Below the pieces are notes generated by a model. It did no database searches. It had not been told where the DNA came from and worked only from the letters and a program-made list of their open reading frames with translations. From positions 1 to 18,312 of the forward strand of contig JAPYQX010000020.1 of the NCBI GenBank assembly GCA_029937135.1: a stretch of 18,312 nt of DNA, read 5' to 3'. How positions within the stretch are numbered: the first letter of the stretch is position 1; every line of letters starts with the position of its first letter. The DNA is from Nitrospinota bacterium (lineage in GTDB: Bacteria; UBA8248). A program made the translations under genes and the position numbers. Below, piece after piece: positions 7,498 through 15,652 of the stretch.

Positions 7498-9153
7498 ATG
7501 CTCGTCGCCGATGCCGTCGCCGAAATACTCAAGCGCGAGGGAGTCGAATACCTGAACTGCTACCCGTCCACCCCCCTGATCGAGGCAGCGGCGAAAGTGG
7601 GCATCCAGCCCATTGTTTGCCGCCAGGAAAGGGTGGGCGTCGGTATCGCCGATGGCTTCGCGCGGGTCCGGAACGGGCGCTCGCCCTCGGTTTTCGCGAT
7701 GCAGCACGGCCCCGGCGCCGAGAACGCCTACCCGGGAATCTCGACCGCCTTTTCGGACTCGACACCTGTCCTGTTCCTGCCGATGGGCCATCCGCGCAAC
7801 CGCGACGGCGTTTTCCCGCTGTTCAGCTCCGTGCGCTCCTACGAAACCGTGACCAAGTTCGCCGAGCAGATAAATACGCCCAAGGGCGTTGCCGACACCA
7901 TGCGGCGGGCTTTCGCGGCGCTCAAAAATGGCCGGCCGGGGCCGGTCCTGGTGGAGCTTCCGGGGGACGTGGCGCGGAGCGAAATCGAAGACAACCTTCT
8001 CGATGACTATGCGCCGGCCAAGACGGCGCGGGCCCAGGGCGACCCTGCGGCCATCGAGGCGGCGGCGCGGGCGCTCCTTGACGCTGAGCGGCCCGTTATC
8101 TTCGCGGGGGCGGGGGTGCTCTATGCCGAGGGAACCGGGGAACTCGGGAAGCTGGCCGAGCTTTTACAGGCGCCGGTCATGACCACGATGGAGGGCAAGA
8201 GCGCGATTTCGGAGAAAAAACACCCGCTCTCTCTCGGCATCGGCTCAAACGTCATGGCCGGCCCCGCCTATTACTTTCTCAAGGATGCGGACCTGGTATT
8301 CGCCGTGGGCTCGAGCCTGACCGATCACGGCCTGATGACTCCTATCCCGAAAGGAAAGATCCTCATCCACACGACAAATGACCCCGTGGATATTCACAAG
8401 ACCTATGCGGCGGACCATCCGATCCTGGGCGACGCACGGCTTGTGCTGCGCCAGTTTATTGAGTGCTGCCGCGACCTGCTCGGCGGAAAGCCCCGCGCCG
8501 GGTGGGAAGGCATTGCGGTCGAGATCGCCAGGAGGAAAGATGAGTGGTTCGGGGAATGGATGCCGAATCTGACCTCCGGCGAGACCCCGATCAACCCCTA
8601 CCGGGTGGTATGGGAACTCATGCAGGCCGTTGACCCCTCGGAAGCGGTCGTCACCCACGACTCGGGCAACCCCCGCTACGAAGTGATGCCTTTTTACCAG
8701 ACCGACGGTCCGCGAACCTATCTCGGGTGGGGAAAATCCCACCAACTGGGCACCGGCCTCGGTCTCGTGATGGGCGCGAAGCTGGCGGCGCCCGAGAAAT
8801 TTTGCGTGAACTTCATGGGCGACGCCGCCTTCGGGATGACCGGCATGGATTTCGAAACCGCTGTCCGGGCCAATCTACCGATCTGCACGGTGGTCCTGAA
8901 AAACTCCACAATGGCGGTGGAGACCAACCATATGAAGGTTTCACACTCCCAGTTCGGGACCCGCGATGTCGGGGGCGAATACGCGGACATCGCCCGCGCG
9001 CTGGGCGGCTGGGCGGAGCGGGTCGAGGACCCCGGCGAGATCGGCGCGGCCTTCCTCCGGGCGAAGCGGCAAAACGAGGAGGGCAAGGCGGCGCTGCTCG
9101 AGTTCATCACCTGCGAGGAGATGGCCTACTCCCATTTCGGGCCTTTCGCTTAG
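7498..9153 (+). CDS. Thiamine-diphosphate-dependent enzyme, acetolactate synthase / benzoylformate decarboxylase-like
   Basis: 551 residues with the three-domain plan of the POX/ALS family: Pyr domain (about 1-165), central domain (about 185-320) and PP domain (about 365-545). The catalytic Glu that activates the ThDP aminopyrimidine ring is Glu44 in RQERVG. The ThDP/Mg motif is present as GDAAFG (from G441) through Asn469, spacing GD-N27. It should decarboxylate or carboligate a 2-oxo acid in the cytosol. The start is ATG at 7498 with GGAG 6 nt upstream; TAG stop. It is followed 82 nt later by a 2-hydroxyacid dehydrogenase, so a 2-oxo acid may be shared between the two (inference). The exact subfamily cannot be read from motifs alone; a biosynthetic acetolactate synthase is unlikely because no small regulatory subunit is adjacent. 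Confidence 0.87.
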   Translation: MLVADAVAEILKREGVEYLNCYPSTPLIEAAAKVGIQPIVCRQERVGVGIADGFARVRNGRSPSVFAMQHGPGAENAYPGISTAFSDSTPVLFLPMGHPRNRDGVFPLFSSVRSYETVTKFAEQINTPKGVADTMRRAFAALKNGRPGPVLVELPGDVARSEIEDNLLDDYAPAKTARAQGDPAAIEAAARALLDAERPVIFAGAGVLYAEGTGELGKLAELLQAPVMTTMEGKSAISEKKHPLSLGIGSNVMAGPAYYFLKDADLVFAVGSSLTDHGLMTPIPKGKILIHTTNDPVDIHKTYAADHPILGDARLVLRQFIECCRDLLGGKPRAGWEGIAVEIARRKDEWFGEWMPNLTSGETPINPYRVVWELMQAVDPSEAVVTHDSGNPRYEVMPFYQTDGPRTYLGWGKSHQLGTGLGLVMGAKLAAPEKFCVNFMGDAAFGMTGMDFETAVRANLPICTVVLKNSTMAVETNHMKVSHSQFGTRDVGGEYADIARALGGWAERVEDPGEIGAAFLRAKRQNEEGKAALLEFITCEEMAYSHFGPFA

Positions 9154-9235
9154 AGAGAGTTATTCCCGGCGGCGATTTTCATACTCGCTTGATAATCAAA
9201 TTTTCATGCGCCTCGGCGCGGAGAGGAACAACACG

Positions 9236-10240
9236 ATGGCGAAGGGCATTGTCTGGGTGGGAACGCCGTTCATCCTGAATTTCGAGGACCCCATGGAGAT
9301 TTTTCAGCCACTCGTGGACGAGGGTCTTGAAGTACGCCTGGACGAGTGCCGGGGAAACATGCCCGAGGAGGACGTGATCGAGGCCATCTCCGGGGTGACA
9401 GCCGTCATCGCCGGGGCCGAGCCCTATACCGCCGGGGTCATCGAGAAGGCCCCCAACGTCCAGATAATCGCCCGCGCCGGGGTGGGCTATAACAACATCG
9501 AGGTACCCGCCGCCACTCAGAGGGGCATCGTGGTGACGAACGCCGCCGGGCAGAACTCCGCCTCGGTGGCGGAGCATTTTTTCGGCCACATGATCGGCAT
9601 CTGCCGTCGCATCAGCTGGCTGGACCAGAACATCCGCCGCGGCCTCTGGCGGGAGATTCAGCCCGCCCTTCGCCCGCTCAACGGAATGACGCTTGGCATC
9701 CTCGGATTCGGCAATATCGGCAAGGAGGTGGCGAAGCGGGCGGGCGCCTTCGACATGAAAGTGATCGCCAACGACATCGTGGAGGACCGCGAAACGGCGG
9801 ACAGGCTCGGCGTGCGCTTCGTCTCGCTTGATGAACTGGCCCGCGAGTCGGACTACCTGACCTGTCATGTGCCCCTCACCCCCGAGACCACTCGGATTAT
9901 AAACGGGGACTTTTTGAAGAAAATGAAAATCGACGCCTACCTGTTCAACATCTCGCGCGGGCCGGTGGTGGACCTCGACGCGCTGGCCGAAGCCCTTCAG
10001 GAGGGGACGATCCGGGGGGCGGGAATCGATGTTTATCCCGAGGAACCGCCCGACTTCAACCATCCCATTTTCACCCTGGAGAACGTGGTTCTCACTCCAC
10101 ACCTGGGCGGCCGGGGGGAGGACGCGATCCGCAACACCCTCGTTCACTCGACGAAATGCGTTCTCGACTTCTTCAAGGGCCGGCGGCCTTCCACCGTGGT
10201 CAACCCCGAAGTTTACGAGGTCCTGGACCAGGGGGCCTGA
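9236..10240 (+). CDS. D-2-hydroxyacid dehydrogenase, NAD-dependent (phosphoglycerate dehydrogenase-like, no ACT domain)
   Basis: 334 residues. The NAD-binding Rossmann motif GILGFGNIG (154-162) sits inside the split substrate domain. The catalytic triad is complete: Arg241 (NISRGPVVD), Glu270 (DVYPEEPP) and His289 (LTPHLGG). The protein ends soon after this, so it lacks the regulatory ACT domain of many serine-pathway SerA enzymes. It would interconvert a D-2-hydroxy acid and a 2-oxo acid. The start is ATG at 9236, with GGAGAGGA upstream. An in-frame ATG at 9206 has no ribosome site and is less likely. TGA stop. It is convergent with the cupin gene 27 nt away; that gap holds a small CCCGT/ACGGG dyad but no T-run. 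Physiological substrate unknown. Confidence 0.88.
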   Translation: MAKGIVWVGTPFILNFEDPMEIFQPLVDEGLEVRLDECRGNMPEEDVIEAISGVTAVIAGAEPYTAGVIEKAPNVQIIARAGVGYNNIEVPAATQRGIVVTNAAGQNSASVAEHFFGHMIGICRRISWLDQNIRRGLWREIQPALRPLNGMTLGILGFGNIGKEVAKRAGAFDMKVIANDIVEDRETADRLGVRFVSLDELARESDYLTCHVPLTPETTRIINGDFLKKMKIDAYLFNISRGPVVDLDALAEALQEGTIRGAGIDVYPEEPPDFNHPIFTLENVVLTPHLGGRGEDAIRNTLVHSTKCVLDFFKGRRPSTVVNPEVYEVLDQGA

Positions 10241-10267
10241 TCGCTCCCCGTCGATACGGGCGGCCTT

Positions 10268-10849
10268 CTAGTAATGAGACTCGAAGCTCACCCCTTCGCG
10301 CCGGATCAACTCGTCGAGATCGATGTAGGAGCGCTTGGTGTCCTTTTCGACCGTGAACTGCATCTTTTTAGCGGAATCGGTGCACCTCCGGACGCTCAGC
10401 AGCCGCATCGGCTCCCTGACCTCCCACTCGTGGGCGCCAGCGATTCCAGCCGGGGCGTAAATAGAAGTTCCCGGACCGGCGTCGTACTCGTTTCCCTCAA
10501 GGTCACGCACAATGGCCCGGCCCGAAATCACGAAATAAAACGCCTCGATCGGATGCCAGTGAAGCCGCTCGAGGGTGCCCGCCTCGAAGCTCGCCAGCGC
10601 GACGCGAATCCGGTCAGCCGGGCGCTCGCCGCTTCCGACAATCGCCTTGACCGTCTGCCCGGCGGTCACACCCTCCCTGGGCTCCACTTCCTCCTCGTTG
10701 ACAACCATCAGCGTCGATTTTATTTCCACACCAAGGCTTCCTTTCGCGAATAATTTTTCGGCTGAGAAATTCAAACCAATGTCCCACCACTCTTTCACCG
10801 ATAAAAGGTGGGAGTCAAACCCCGCAGTCGGCGCAAGAATCCGCCCCAT
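10268..10849 (-). CDS. Cupin-domain protein
   Basis: 193 residues with a single cupin barrel (about 80-155). Motif 1 is LHWHPIEAFYFVISG with His97 and His99; aligned to a typical HxHxxxE cupin, the usual Glu position is Ala103 and the nearest acid is Glu102. Motif 2 includes PAGIAGAH with His140. A metal site is therefore likely but slightly atypical. It could be a small dioxygenase, an isomerase or a non-catalytic metabolite sensor. The start is ATG at 10849. The GGAAG directly before it is too close to serve as a normal ribosome site, so the start is uncertain, although residues 1-80 read well. TAG stop. It is divergent from the FAH-family gene, whose promoter begins 5 nt from this start codon. 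Confidence 0.8.
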   Translation of the reverse strand: MGRILAPTAGFDSHLLSVKEWWDIGLNFSAEKLFAKGSLGVEIKSTLMVVNEEEVEPREGVTAGQTVKAIVGSGERPADRIRVALASFEAGTLERLHWHPIEAFYFVISGRAIVRDLEGNEYDAGPGTSIYAPAGIAGAHEWEVREPMRLLSVRRCTDSAKKMQFTVEKDTKRSYIDLDELIRREGVSFESHY

Positions 10850-10854
10850 CTTCC

Positions 10855-10883
10855 TTGACCCCCCATTTTTCCCTTCCTATGAT
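10855..10883 (+). promoter_or_regulatory. Sigma-70-type promoter for the FAH/enolase genes
   Basis: TTGACC (10855-10860), a 17-nt spacer and TATGAT (10878-10883) match five of six consensus bases in each box. It points toward the FAH-family gene starting at 10940 and predicts a leader of about 50 nt. It occupies the 90-nt gap shared with the divergent cupin gene, so the two genes could influence each other's expression. Confidence 0.65.
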
Positions 10884-10939
10884 TGCCGGACATTCAATAA
10901 ACACCAAAATCCAACCATTCCCATAAGGAGCTTTGTGCC

Positions 10940-11836
10940 ATGAAACTCATCACGATGGAGATCGCCAAGGGCGGGAGCGCGCGCGAAACGATAGGGGCCG
11001 TGCTGGGAGAGGATCGCACCCTCGATCTCGCCGCCGCCTCGGCCGACATTCCTCCCGACATGGTTTTGTTTCTCGAAAGCGGCAGGGCCGGCCTTGATCG
11101 GGCGCGCAAGCTCGCCGAGGAGGCCGAAGGCGGGAGCCACGCCTCCCACATTCATCCCTTCTCCTCGGTTCGCCTCAGGGCGCCCGTCCCCCGGCCGCGA
11201 AAGTTCATCCACGCCGGGCGCAACTTTCACAAACACCTCGACGAGTCGGGCAGCGCGATGCCGGCCCAGATTCCCCTGGCGCCCCGTTTTACCTCGACCA
11301 TGATCGGGCCCGACGAGCCGATCATCTATCCCGAGATCACAACCCAGCTCGACTCCGAGGCCGAAATCGTCATGGTCATCGGCGAGAGGTGTAAAAACGT
11401 GCCCCGCGAACGAGCCTTCGACGTTATCATGGGCTACACCCTCTATAACGACGTGACGGCGCGCGACATCCAGAACGACGACAAGCGGGGCGGCCTTTTC
11501 CTGTGCAAAAGCCTCGACACGACCAACGCCCTCGGGCCCTGGATCGTCACCTCCGACGAGATCGACGACCCGCAAGAGATGGAGATCATCGGCCGGGTGG
11601 ACGGCTTCGAGCTCCAGCGCCAGAGCCTGAACAACATGATTTTCGATATCCCGCATATCATCTCCCATCTTTCGCAGATGACGCTCGAGCCCGGAGACCT
11701 CGTCTCGACGGGAACCCCGGAGGGTTGCGCCATCTTCCGCCCGGACGGAGAGGCCCATCTCCTCAAGGTGGGAAGCGTGGCCGAGATCGAGTCGGGACCA
11801 CTCGGAATTTTGCGAAATCCCGTCGTGGCCGGGTGA
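10940..11836 (+). CDS. Fumarylacetoacetate hydrolase (FAH)-family protein
   Basis: 298 residues. The FAH catalytic domain spans about 85-295. The metal ligands are Glu140 and Glu142 (SEAEIVMVIG) and Asp171 (YNDVTARD). KSLDTTNALGPWIV and STGTPEGCAIF are family-typical loops. Members cleave C-C bonds of diketo acids or act as hydratases, decarboxylases or ureidoglycolate lyases, using Mg2+ or Mn2+ in the cytosol. The start is ATG at 10940, with AAGGAG 9 nt upstream. TGA stop. The enolase-superfamily gene begins 7 nt later, so the two are almost certainly one transcript and possibly translationally coupled. FAH proteins beside acid-sugar dehydratases often hydrolyse the diketo-deoxy acid of that pathway (known in fuconate-type routes); whether that applies here is inference. 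Confidence 0.88.
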   Translation: MKLITMEIAKGGSARETIGAVLGEDRTLDLAAASADIPPDMVLFLESGRAGLDRARKLAEEAEGGSHASHIHPFSSVRLRAPVPRPRKFIHAGRNFHKHLDESGSAMPAQIPLAPRFTSTMIGPDEPIIYPEITTQLDSEAEIVMVIGERCKNVPRERAFDVIMGYTLYNDVTARDIQNDDKRGGLFLCKSLDTTNALGPWIVTSDEIDDPQEMEIIGRVDGFELQRQSLNNMIFDIPHIISHLSQMTLEPGDLVSTGTPEGCAIFRPDGEAHLLKVGSVAEIESGPLGILRNPVVAG

Positions 11837-11843
11837 CACGGCG

Positions 11844-12977
11844 ATGAAGATTACGAGCGTTGAAGCCTATTTTCTCTCCTCCCCACAACCCGAGCGCGAG
11901 TTCTGGGTGAGCCTGAAACCGGTCCTTTCGGTGAACGAGCTGGTCATCAAGGTATTGACCGACGAGGGCGTCACAGGCATAGGGCTTGGAACCGCCGTGG
12001 GCCCGGTGCAAGAGACGGCCGAGCTCTTCAGGAGGGGATTCGGCGATCTTATCGTGGGCGAGGACCCCTTCCGCCCCGAGCGGATACTTGAGAAGACCCT
12101 GGGCGCGTCCTACCGGCGCGCCGCTCACGAGAACGGCTGGCCCCGGCCTCATATCGTCACCGCGGCGGCGGCCATCGACAACGCCCTTTGGGACATCATG
12201 GGCAAGGCGGCCGGGCTTCCCGTCTACAAACTCCTGGGTGGTCTCGATGGCCGCGCGCGCACCTACGCCGGGGGGGGCTACTACCGCAAGGACAAGGACA
12301 TCTCCGAGCTCACCGAGGAGATCAGCCGCTACCATGACATGGGCCACCGGGGCTTCAAGATAAAGATCGGCGCGATGACGCTCGAGGAGGACCTCGCCCG
12401 CGTAGCCGCCGTCCGCGAGACTATCGGACCCGATTGCCTGCTCTCCGTGGACGTAAACGGCGCCTGGGACTACGCCCGGGCGAAGGAGGGGGTGAAGCAT
12501 CTGGCCGGTTTCGACCTCGCCTGGGTCGAGGAGCCCATCTGCTGGCGCGAGGCGAAACACGCCCTCCCCCGGCTTCGGGCCGAGTGCCCGATCCCCATCG
12601 CCGACGGGCACGGCGAACTCCACCTCTACGAGTGCCTTCGCTTGATCGAAGATAAATCCGTGGACTACATCCAGTTCGACGCGACGAAATTCGAGGGCGT
12701 CACCGGAAGCCGAAAAATCATGACCGCCGCCGAGTTGGCCCACATCCAGTTCATCCCTCACCACGACCCTCAGATCCATGCCCACTGCATTGCCGCGAGC
12801 CCTGCGGGCTTCACCTGCGAGAGCCACGCCGACGCCGAGCGCGACCCGGTATGGTTCGAGCTCTTCGAGGGCACACCCGAACTCAAGGAGGGCTGGCTCA
12901 CTCTCTCCGACCGACCCGGCTTCGGCGTCGAGCTTAACGAGAGCGCGATGAAAAAATGGGGGACAAGGGTCCTGTGA
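11844..12977 (+). CDS. Enolase-superfamily enzyme (mandelate racemase / muconate lactonizing family)
   Basis: 377 residues. An N-terminal capping domain (about 1-125) precedes a beta-barrel domain. The KxK motif is Lys172-Ile-Lys174. Metal ligands Asp203 (SVDVNG) and Glu229/Glu230 (WVEEP) are clear. The third ligand is normally Glu in PIAxGE; here PIADGHGE puts His256 at that place, with Glu258 two residues on. The Asp-His dyad of the mandelate racemase group is available as Asp279 and His306/307. The chemistry should begin by abstracting a proton alpha to a carboxylate, giving racemisation or dehydration. The start is ATG at 11844, 7 nt after the FAH stop, with only a weak ribosome site, which suggests coupling. 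TGA stop. An acid-sugar dehydratase is plausible but not proven. Confidence 0.87.
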   Translation: MKITSVEAYFLSSPQPEREFWVSLKPVLSVNELVIKVLTDEGVTGIGLGTAVGPVQETAELFRRGFGDLIVGEDPFRPERILEKTLGASYRRAAHENGWPRPHIVTAAAAIDNALWDIMGKAAGLPVYKLLGGLDGRARTYAGGGYYRKDKDISELTEEISRYHDMGHRGFKIKIGAMTLEEDLARVAAVRETIGPDCLLSVDVNGAWDYARAKEGVKHLAGFDLAWVEEPICWREAKHALPRLRAECPIPIADGHGELHLYECLRLIEDKSVDYIQFDATKFEGVTGSRKIMTAAELAHIQFIPHHDPQIHAHCIAASPAGFTCESHADAERDPVWFELFEGTPELKEGWLTLSDRPGFGVELNESAMKKWGTRVL

Positions 12978-12982
12978 GGAAC

Positions 12983-13001
12983 TTTATTCCAAGCGAATAA
13001 A
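12983..13001. repeat. AT-rich inverted repeat TTTATTC-N5-GAATAAA
   Basis: A perfect 7-bp dyad with a CAAGC loop, 6 nt after the enolase-superfamily stop codon. It is too AT-rich for a strong intrinsic terminator and no T-run follows directly. It may be a regulator half-site pair for the downstream monooxygenase gene, or chance. The rest of the 143-nt gap holds only an 18-codon arginine-rich frame (13033-13089) of doubtful status. Confidence 0.4.
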
Positions 13002-13120
13002 ATCATGAATCATTTATTGTCTTTTCGGAGACATGAGCCTCAGCAAGAGACGGTCTCGTCGCCGCGTTTTCCGGAACACGCTCAGATGAGGTAGGGTATT
13101 GGCTCGGCAAGGAGGTGAAC

Positions 13121-14230
13121 ATGGCGATTGAACTCAACTGGGCACTCTGCTCCTACCGGGGGGGCGACGGCCATCAGGTGATTCGAGAAGAACCCGAGCG
13201 CCCCGCCACGCTGGATTATCTCACCCGCGTCGCGCGGGCGGCGGAGGAGGCGGGCTTCGTCAATATCCTGGTTCCCACCGGCACCCACTGCATGGACCCT
13301 TGGGCCACATCCTCCGCCATTTCATCGAATACCCGGAAGATCAAGTTCCTCGTCGCCTTTCGGCCGGGCCTGGTGGGCCCCACCCTCGCGGCCCAGCAAA
13401 TCAACACCTTCGACCGGCTGACGGGCGGCCGCCTCTCCCTGAATGTCGTCTCCGGGGTGAGCTCTGTCGATCTGAAGCGCTACGGCTATTTCGCGGACCA
13501 CGACGAACGCTACGAGCGGAACGAGGAGTTCCTCGACATACTAAAACGCCTTTGGGAGGAGAGCGGCCCCGTTACCTTCAAAGGCCGGTTCCATGAGGTC
13601 GAGGATGCGGAGGTGTTCCCGCCGCGCGAAGGACGAAGGCCGCCCGATATTTTCCTCGCCGGCGCCTCCCCGGGAGCCAGGCGGCTCGCCGCCCGGCTGG
13701 GCGATGTTCATGTGTTTCACGCGGTCGAGCCCGAGGTCGTCGCCGAGGATGTGCGCGAGGTGAGCGCCCTCGCGGAGGAGCACAGCCGGGAGCGCAAACT
13801 CGAATTCGGCATCCGCCATCTCGTCTGCGTCCGCGAAACGAAAGAGGAGGCCAGGCGCGCGGCCGAGCGCATCGTCAACGAAAGCGAAACCATCACCACC
13901 GGCAACTGGGGTCCCGCCTCCCGCCGCGAGTCGGTTACGCAGCAGCGAGTGAACGAGTTGGCCGGGCGGGGGGACCTATGGGTCTCGGACACCATCTACA
14001 TGGGCGTCAACCGGGTTCGGCAGGGCGCGGGGACGATGTTCGTGGGCACACCGGAAATGGTGGCGGCCCAGATCCGCGAGTACGCCGACATCGGGGTGAC
14101 GCGGTTCATCATGCACGGCTGGCCCCACCTCGAGGAAGCGGAAATATTCGGGCGCGAGGTGATGCCCCTTCTCCAGGATCTGAGCCCCGTCCGGCTTCAA
14201 GAGCCGGAGCTGGAGCAGTCGATTTCGTAA
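13121..14230 (+). CDS. LLM-class flavin-dependent monooxygenase (alkanesulfonate monooxygenase SsuD-like)
   Basis: 369 residues, bacterial-luciferase-like TIM barrel. The diagnostic segment RPGLVGPTLAAQQINTFDRL with GGRLSLNVVSG matches SsuD-type proteins, as does the C-terminal GWPHLEEAEIFGREVMP. SsuD enzymes use FMNH2 and O2 to oxygenate sulfonates or other small organics, releasing sulfite and aldehyde in the sulfonate case; some relatives use F420 instead. The start is ATG at 13121, fixed by the AAGGAGG at 13109-13115; a GTG at 13115 overlaps that box and is rejected. TAA stop. A candidate reductase partner is encoded at 14915, on the far side of a minus-strand PPOX gene. Substrate unknown; no sulfonate transporter is nearby. 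Confidence 0.87.
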   Translation: MAIELNWALCSYRGGDGHQVIREEPERPATLDYLTRVARAAEEAGFVNILVPTGTHCMDPWATSSAISSNTRKIKFLVAFRPGLVGPTLAAQQINTFDRLTGGRLSLNVVSGVSSVDLKRYGYFADHDERYERNEEFLDILKRLWEESGPVTFKGRFHEVEDAEVFPPREGRRPPDIFLAGASPGARRLAARLGDVHVFHAVEPEVVAEDVREVSALAEEHSRERKLEFGIRHLVCVRETKEEARRAAERIVNESETITTGNWGPASRRESVTQQRVNELAGRGDLWVSDTIYMGVNRVRQGAGTMFVGTPEMVAAQIREYADIGVTRFIMHGWPHLEEAEIFGREVMPLLQDLSPVRLQEPELEQSIS

Positions 14231-14246
14231 AACCCTCCCCGGCTCG

Positions 14247-14669
14247 CTAGGGCAGCCTGCCGTAGACTCTACCGGGCCGGACCAGGGCTATCACGGCTCT
14301 CTGAGTCTTCATCGCCTGATCGTATTCCTCCCAGTCGGAATGATCCTTATCCCCGCAGGCGCGGAACACCTCGCGGAACATCACCCGGACCTCCTCGCTA
14401 TCGGTGTTGTCGTAATCATAGAGCCGGGCCTCGCCCTCCACGGCCACCGAGGCACGCCAGTCCTTCGATACCGCCAGCACGGAGCACCGGGGGTCCCGCC
14501 GCAGGTTCCGCAATTTCACCGACCACCCCCGCACGATGACGAACGCAGCCTGGTTCTGATAGGCACCGCAAACGATGATGCTCGAGTGCGCGGCGCCGTC
14601 GGGCTGGAACGTGGTGACGACGCCCCAATGGTTTTGCTCCAGAAACGGCCGGGCTTCCTCGAATTCCAT
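14247..14669 (-). CDS. PPOX/FDOR split-barrel flavoprotein (pyridoxamine 5'-phosphate oxidase family)
   Basis: 140 residues, a single split beta-barrel domain. GVVTTFQPDGAAHSSII (16-32), KLRNLRRDPRCSVLAV (52-67) and the C-terminal RPGRVYG are hallmarks of the small PPOX/FDOR-B group, whose members bind FMN or F420 and reduce enones, biliverdin-like compounds or related acceptors. The cofactor cannot be decided here. The frame stays open upstream to 14795, but ATG at 14669 is chosen because GGAG lies 8 nt before it and the family N-terminus starts there. TAG stop. It is convergent with the monooxygenase gene (16 nt apart) and divergent from the flavin reductase-like gene. Confidence 0.83.
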   Translation of the reverse strand: MEFEEARPFLEQNHWGVVTTFQPDGAAHSSIIVCGAYQNQAAFVIVRGWSVKLRNLRRDPRCSVLAVSKDWRASVAVEGEARLYDYDNTDSEEVRVMFREVFRACGDKDHSDWEEYDQAMKTQRAVIALVRPGRVYGRLP

Positions 14670-14914
14670 ATCGATTTCTCCTGGTCTGAAAAAGGGCAAC
14701 CCGGAAAGTTCTGGAAAATTCCACTCTTTATTGTAACCCGCAATCCCGCTCCGGCGACATCTTCGCGAAACAGCGCAGGGCCCCAAGCCACACACTCCGG
14801 GCGAAAATGCATGTTATGATGCGTTATCTGAGCAACATAAAAAATATCAGCGAGGCCGGCTCGCACCACGCCATCGACGGCGGCCTATTATAAATCATTC
14901 ATTCGGGCGGGAAA

Positions 14915-15565
14915 ATGAACTACACGACATTCGATACGGACCAGATGGATCATCTTCAAACCTACCGGCTCATCGTGGGCTCCGTCGTTCCGAGACCCAT
15001 CGCATGGGTCAGCTCCATTAGCGCGGAGGGCGTCCCCAACCTGGCGCCGTTCAGCTTTTTCACCTGCGTCTCCCACGCACCGCCGCTCTTCTCCATCTCG
15101 GCGGGCGAGCGCGACGAGAAAATGAAGGACACCGCCAGGAACATCCAGGAAACAAAAGGATATGTAATCCATACCGTGGTCGAAGGTTGGCAACAGAAAA
15201 TGAGTGACAGTTCGGGGAACTTCGAGCCTCACGAAAACGAGTTCGAGGCGCTCGGGATCGAGACGGTTCCCTCCGATCTGGTGGACGCTCCCCGAATCAA
15301 GGACGCCCCTATCGCCATGGAATGCCGGTTCGAGGACATGATCGTATACGGAGACGAATGGAAAACCCATCTGGTCATCGGCCGCGCCCTGCGCTGGCAT
15401 ATCCGCGAGGACCTGATGCTGGATAACAAGTACATCGATCCGGCCAAGCTTCAGCCCGTTGGCCGCCTGGGCGGGCCAAACTATTGCCGCACCGGCGATA
15501 TTTACCAGATAGAGCGGCCCTATGCGCCGCCGGACGAGGTTCACCCCAACGCCTCGAAACAATAG
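14915..15565 (+). CDS. Flavin reductase-like / FMN-binding split-barrel protein
   Basis: 216 residues. The N-terminal block VGSVVPRPIAWVSS (21-34) with GVPNLAPFSFF (39-49) is the FMN-binding signature of the flavin reductase-like domain. Such proteins supply FMNH2 to two-component monooxygenases or act as FMN-dependent oxidoreductases in their own right. The size is somewhat larger than a minimal reductase (about 165 residues), with a C-terminal extension that includes YIDPAKLQPVGRLGG. The start is ATG at 14915 with only a weak GGCGGGAAA upstream; TAG stop. The 245-nt gap to the divergent PPOX gene has a TATTATAAA stretch (14886-14894) but no good -35. It could serve the SsuD-like enzyme encoded at 13121 (inference). 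Confidence 0.83.
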   Translation: MNYTTFDTDQMDHLQTYRLIVGSVVPRPIAWVSSISAEGVPNLAPFSFFTCVSHAPPLFSISAGERDEKMKDTARNIQETKGYVIHTVVEGWQQKMSDSSGNFEPHENEFEALGIETVPSDLVDAPRIKDAPIAMECRFEDMIVYGDEWKTHLVIGRALRWHIREDLMLDNKYIDPAKLQPVGRLGGPNYCRTGDIYQIERPYAPPDEVHPNASKQ

Positions 15566-15652
15566 TCCGGCTCCGGTTTTTTCTCGCCACCGCGGGAAAG
15601 CGAAATGAAAAAACAGCCGCGAGCCTCTTTTTTATATTTTCGGGAATCTTCC

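Noticed and set aside
9179..10147. Minus-strand open frame opposite the 2-hydroxyacid dehydrogenase
   Set aside because: Overlaps a gene with complete catalytic residues; composition is that of an antisense shadow.
11763..12827. Minus-strand open frame of 354 codons opposite the enolase-superfamily gene
   Set aside because: Antisense shadow with no domain, spanning the FAH/enolase junction.
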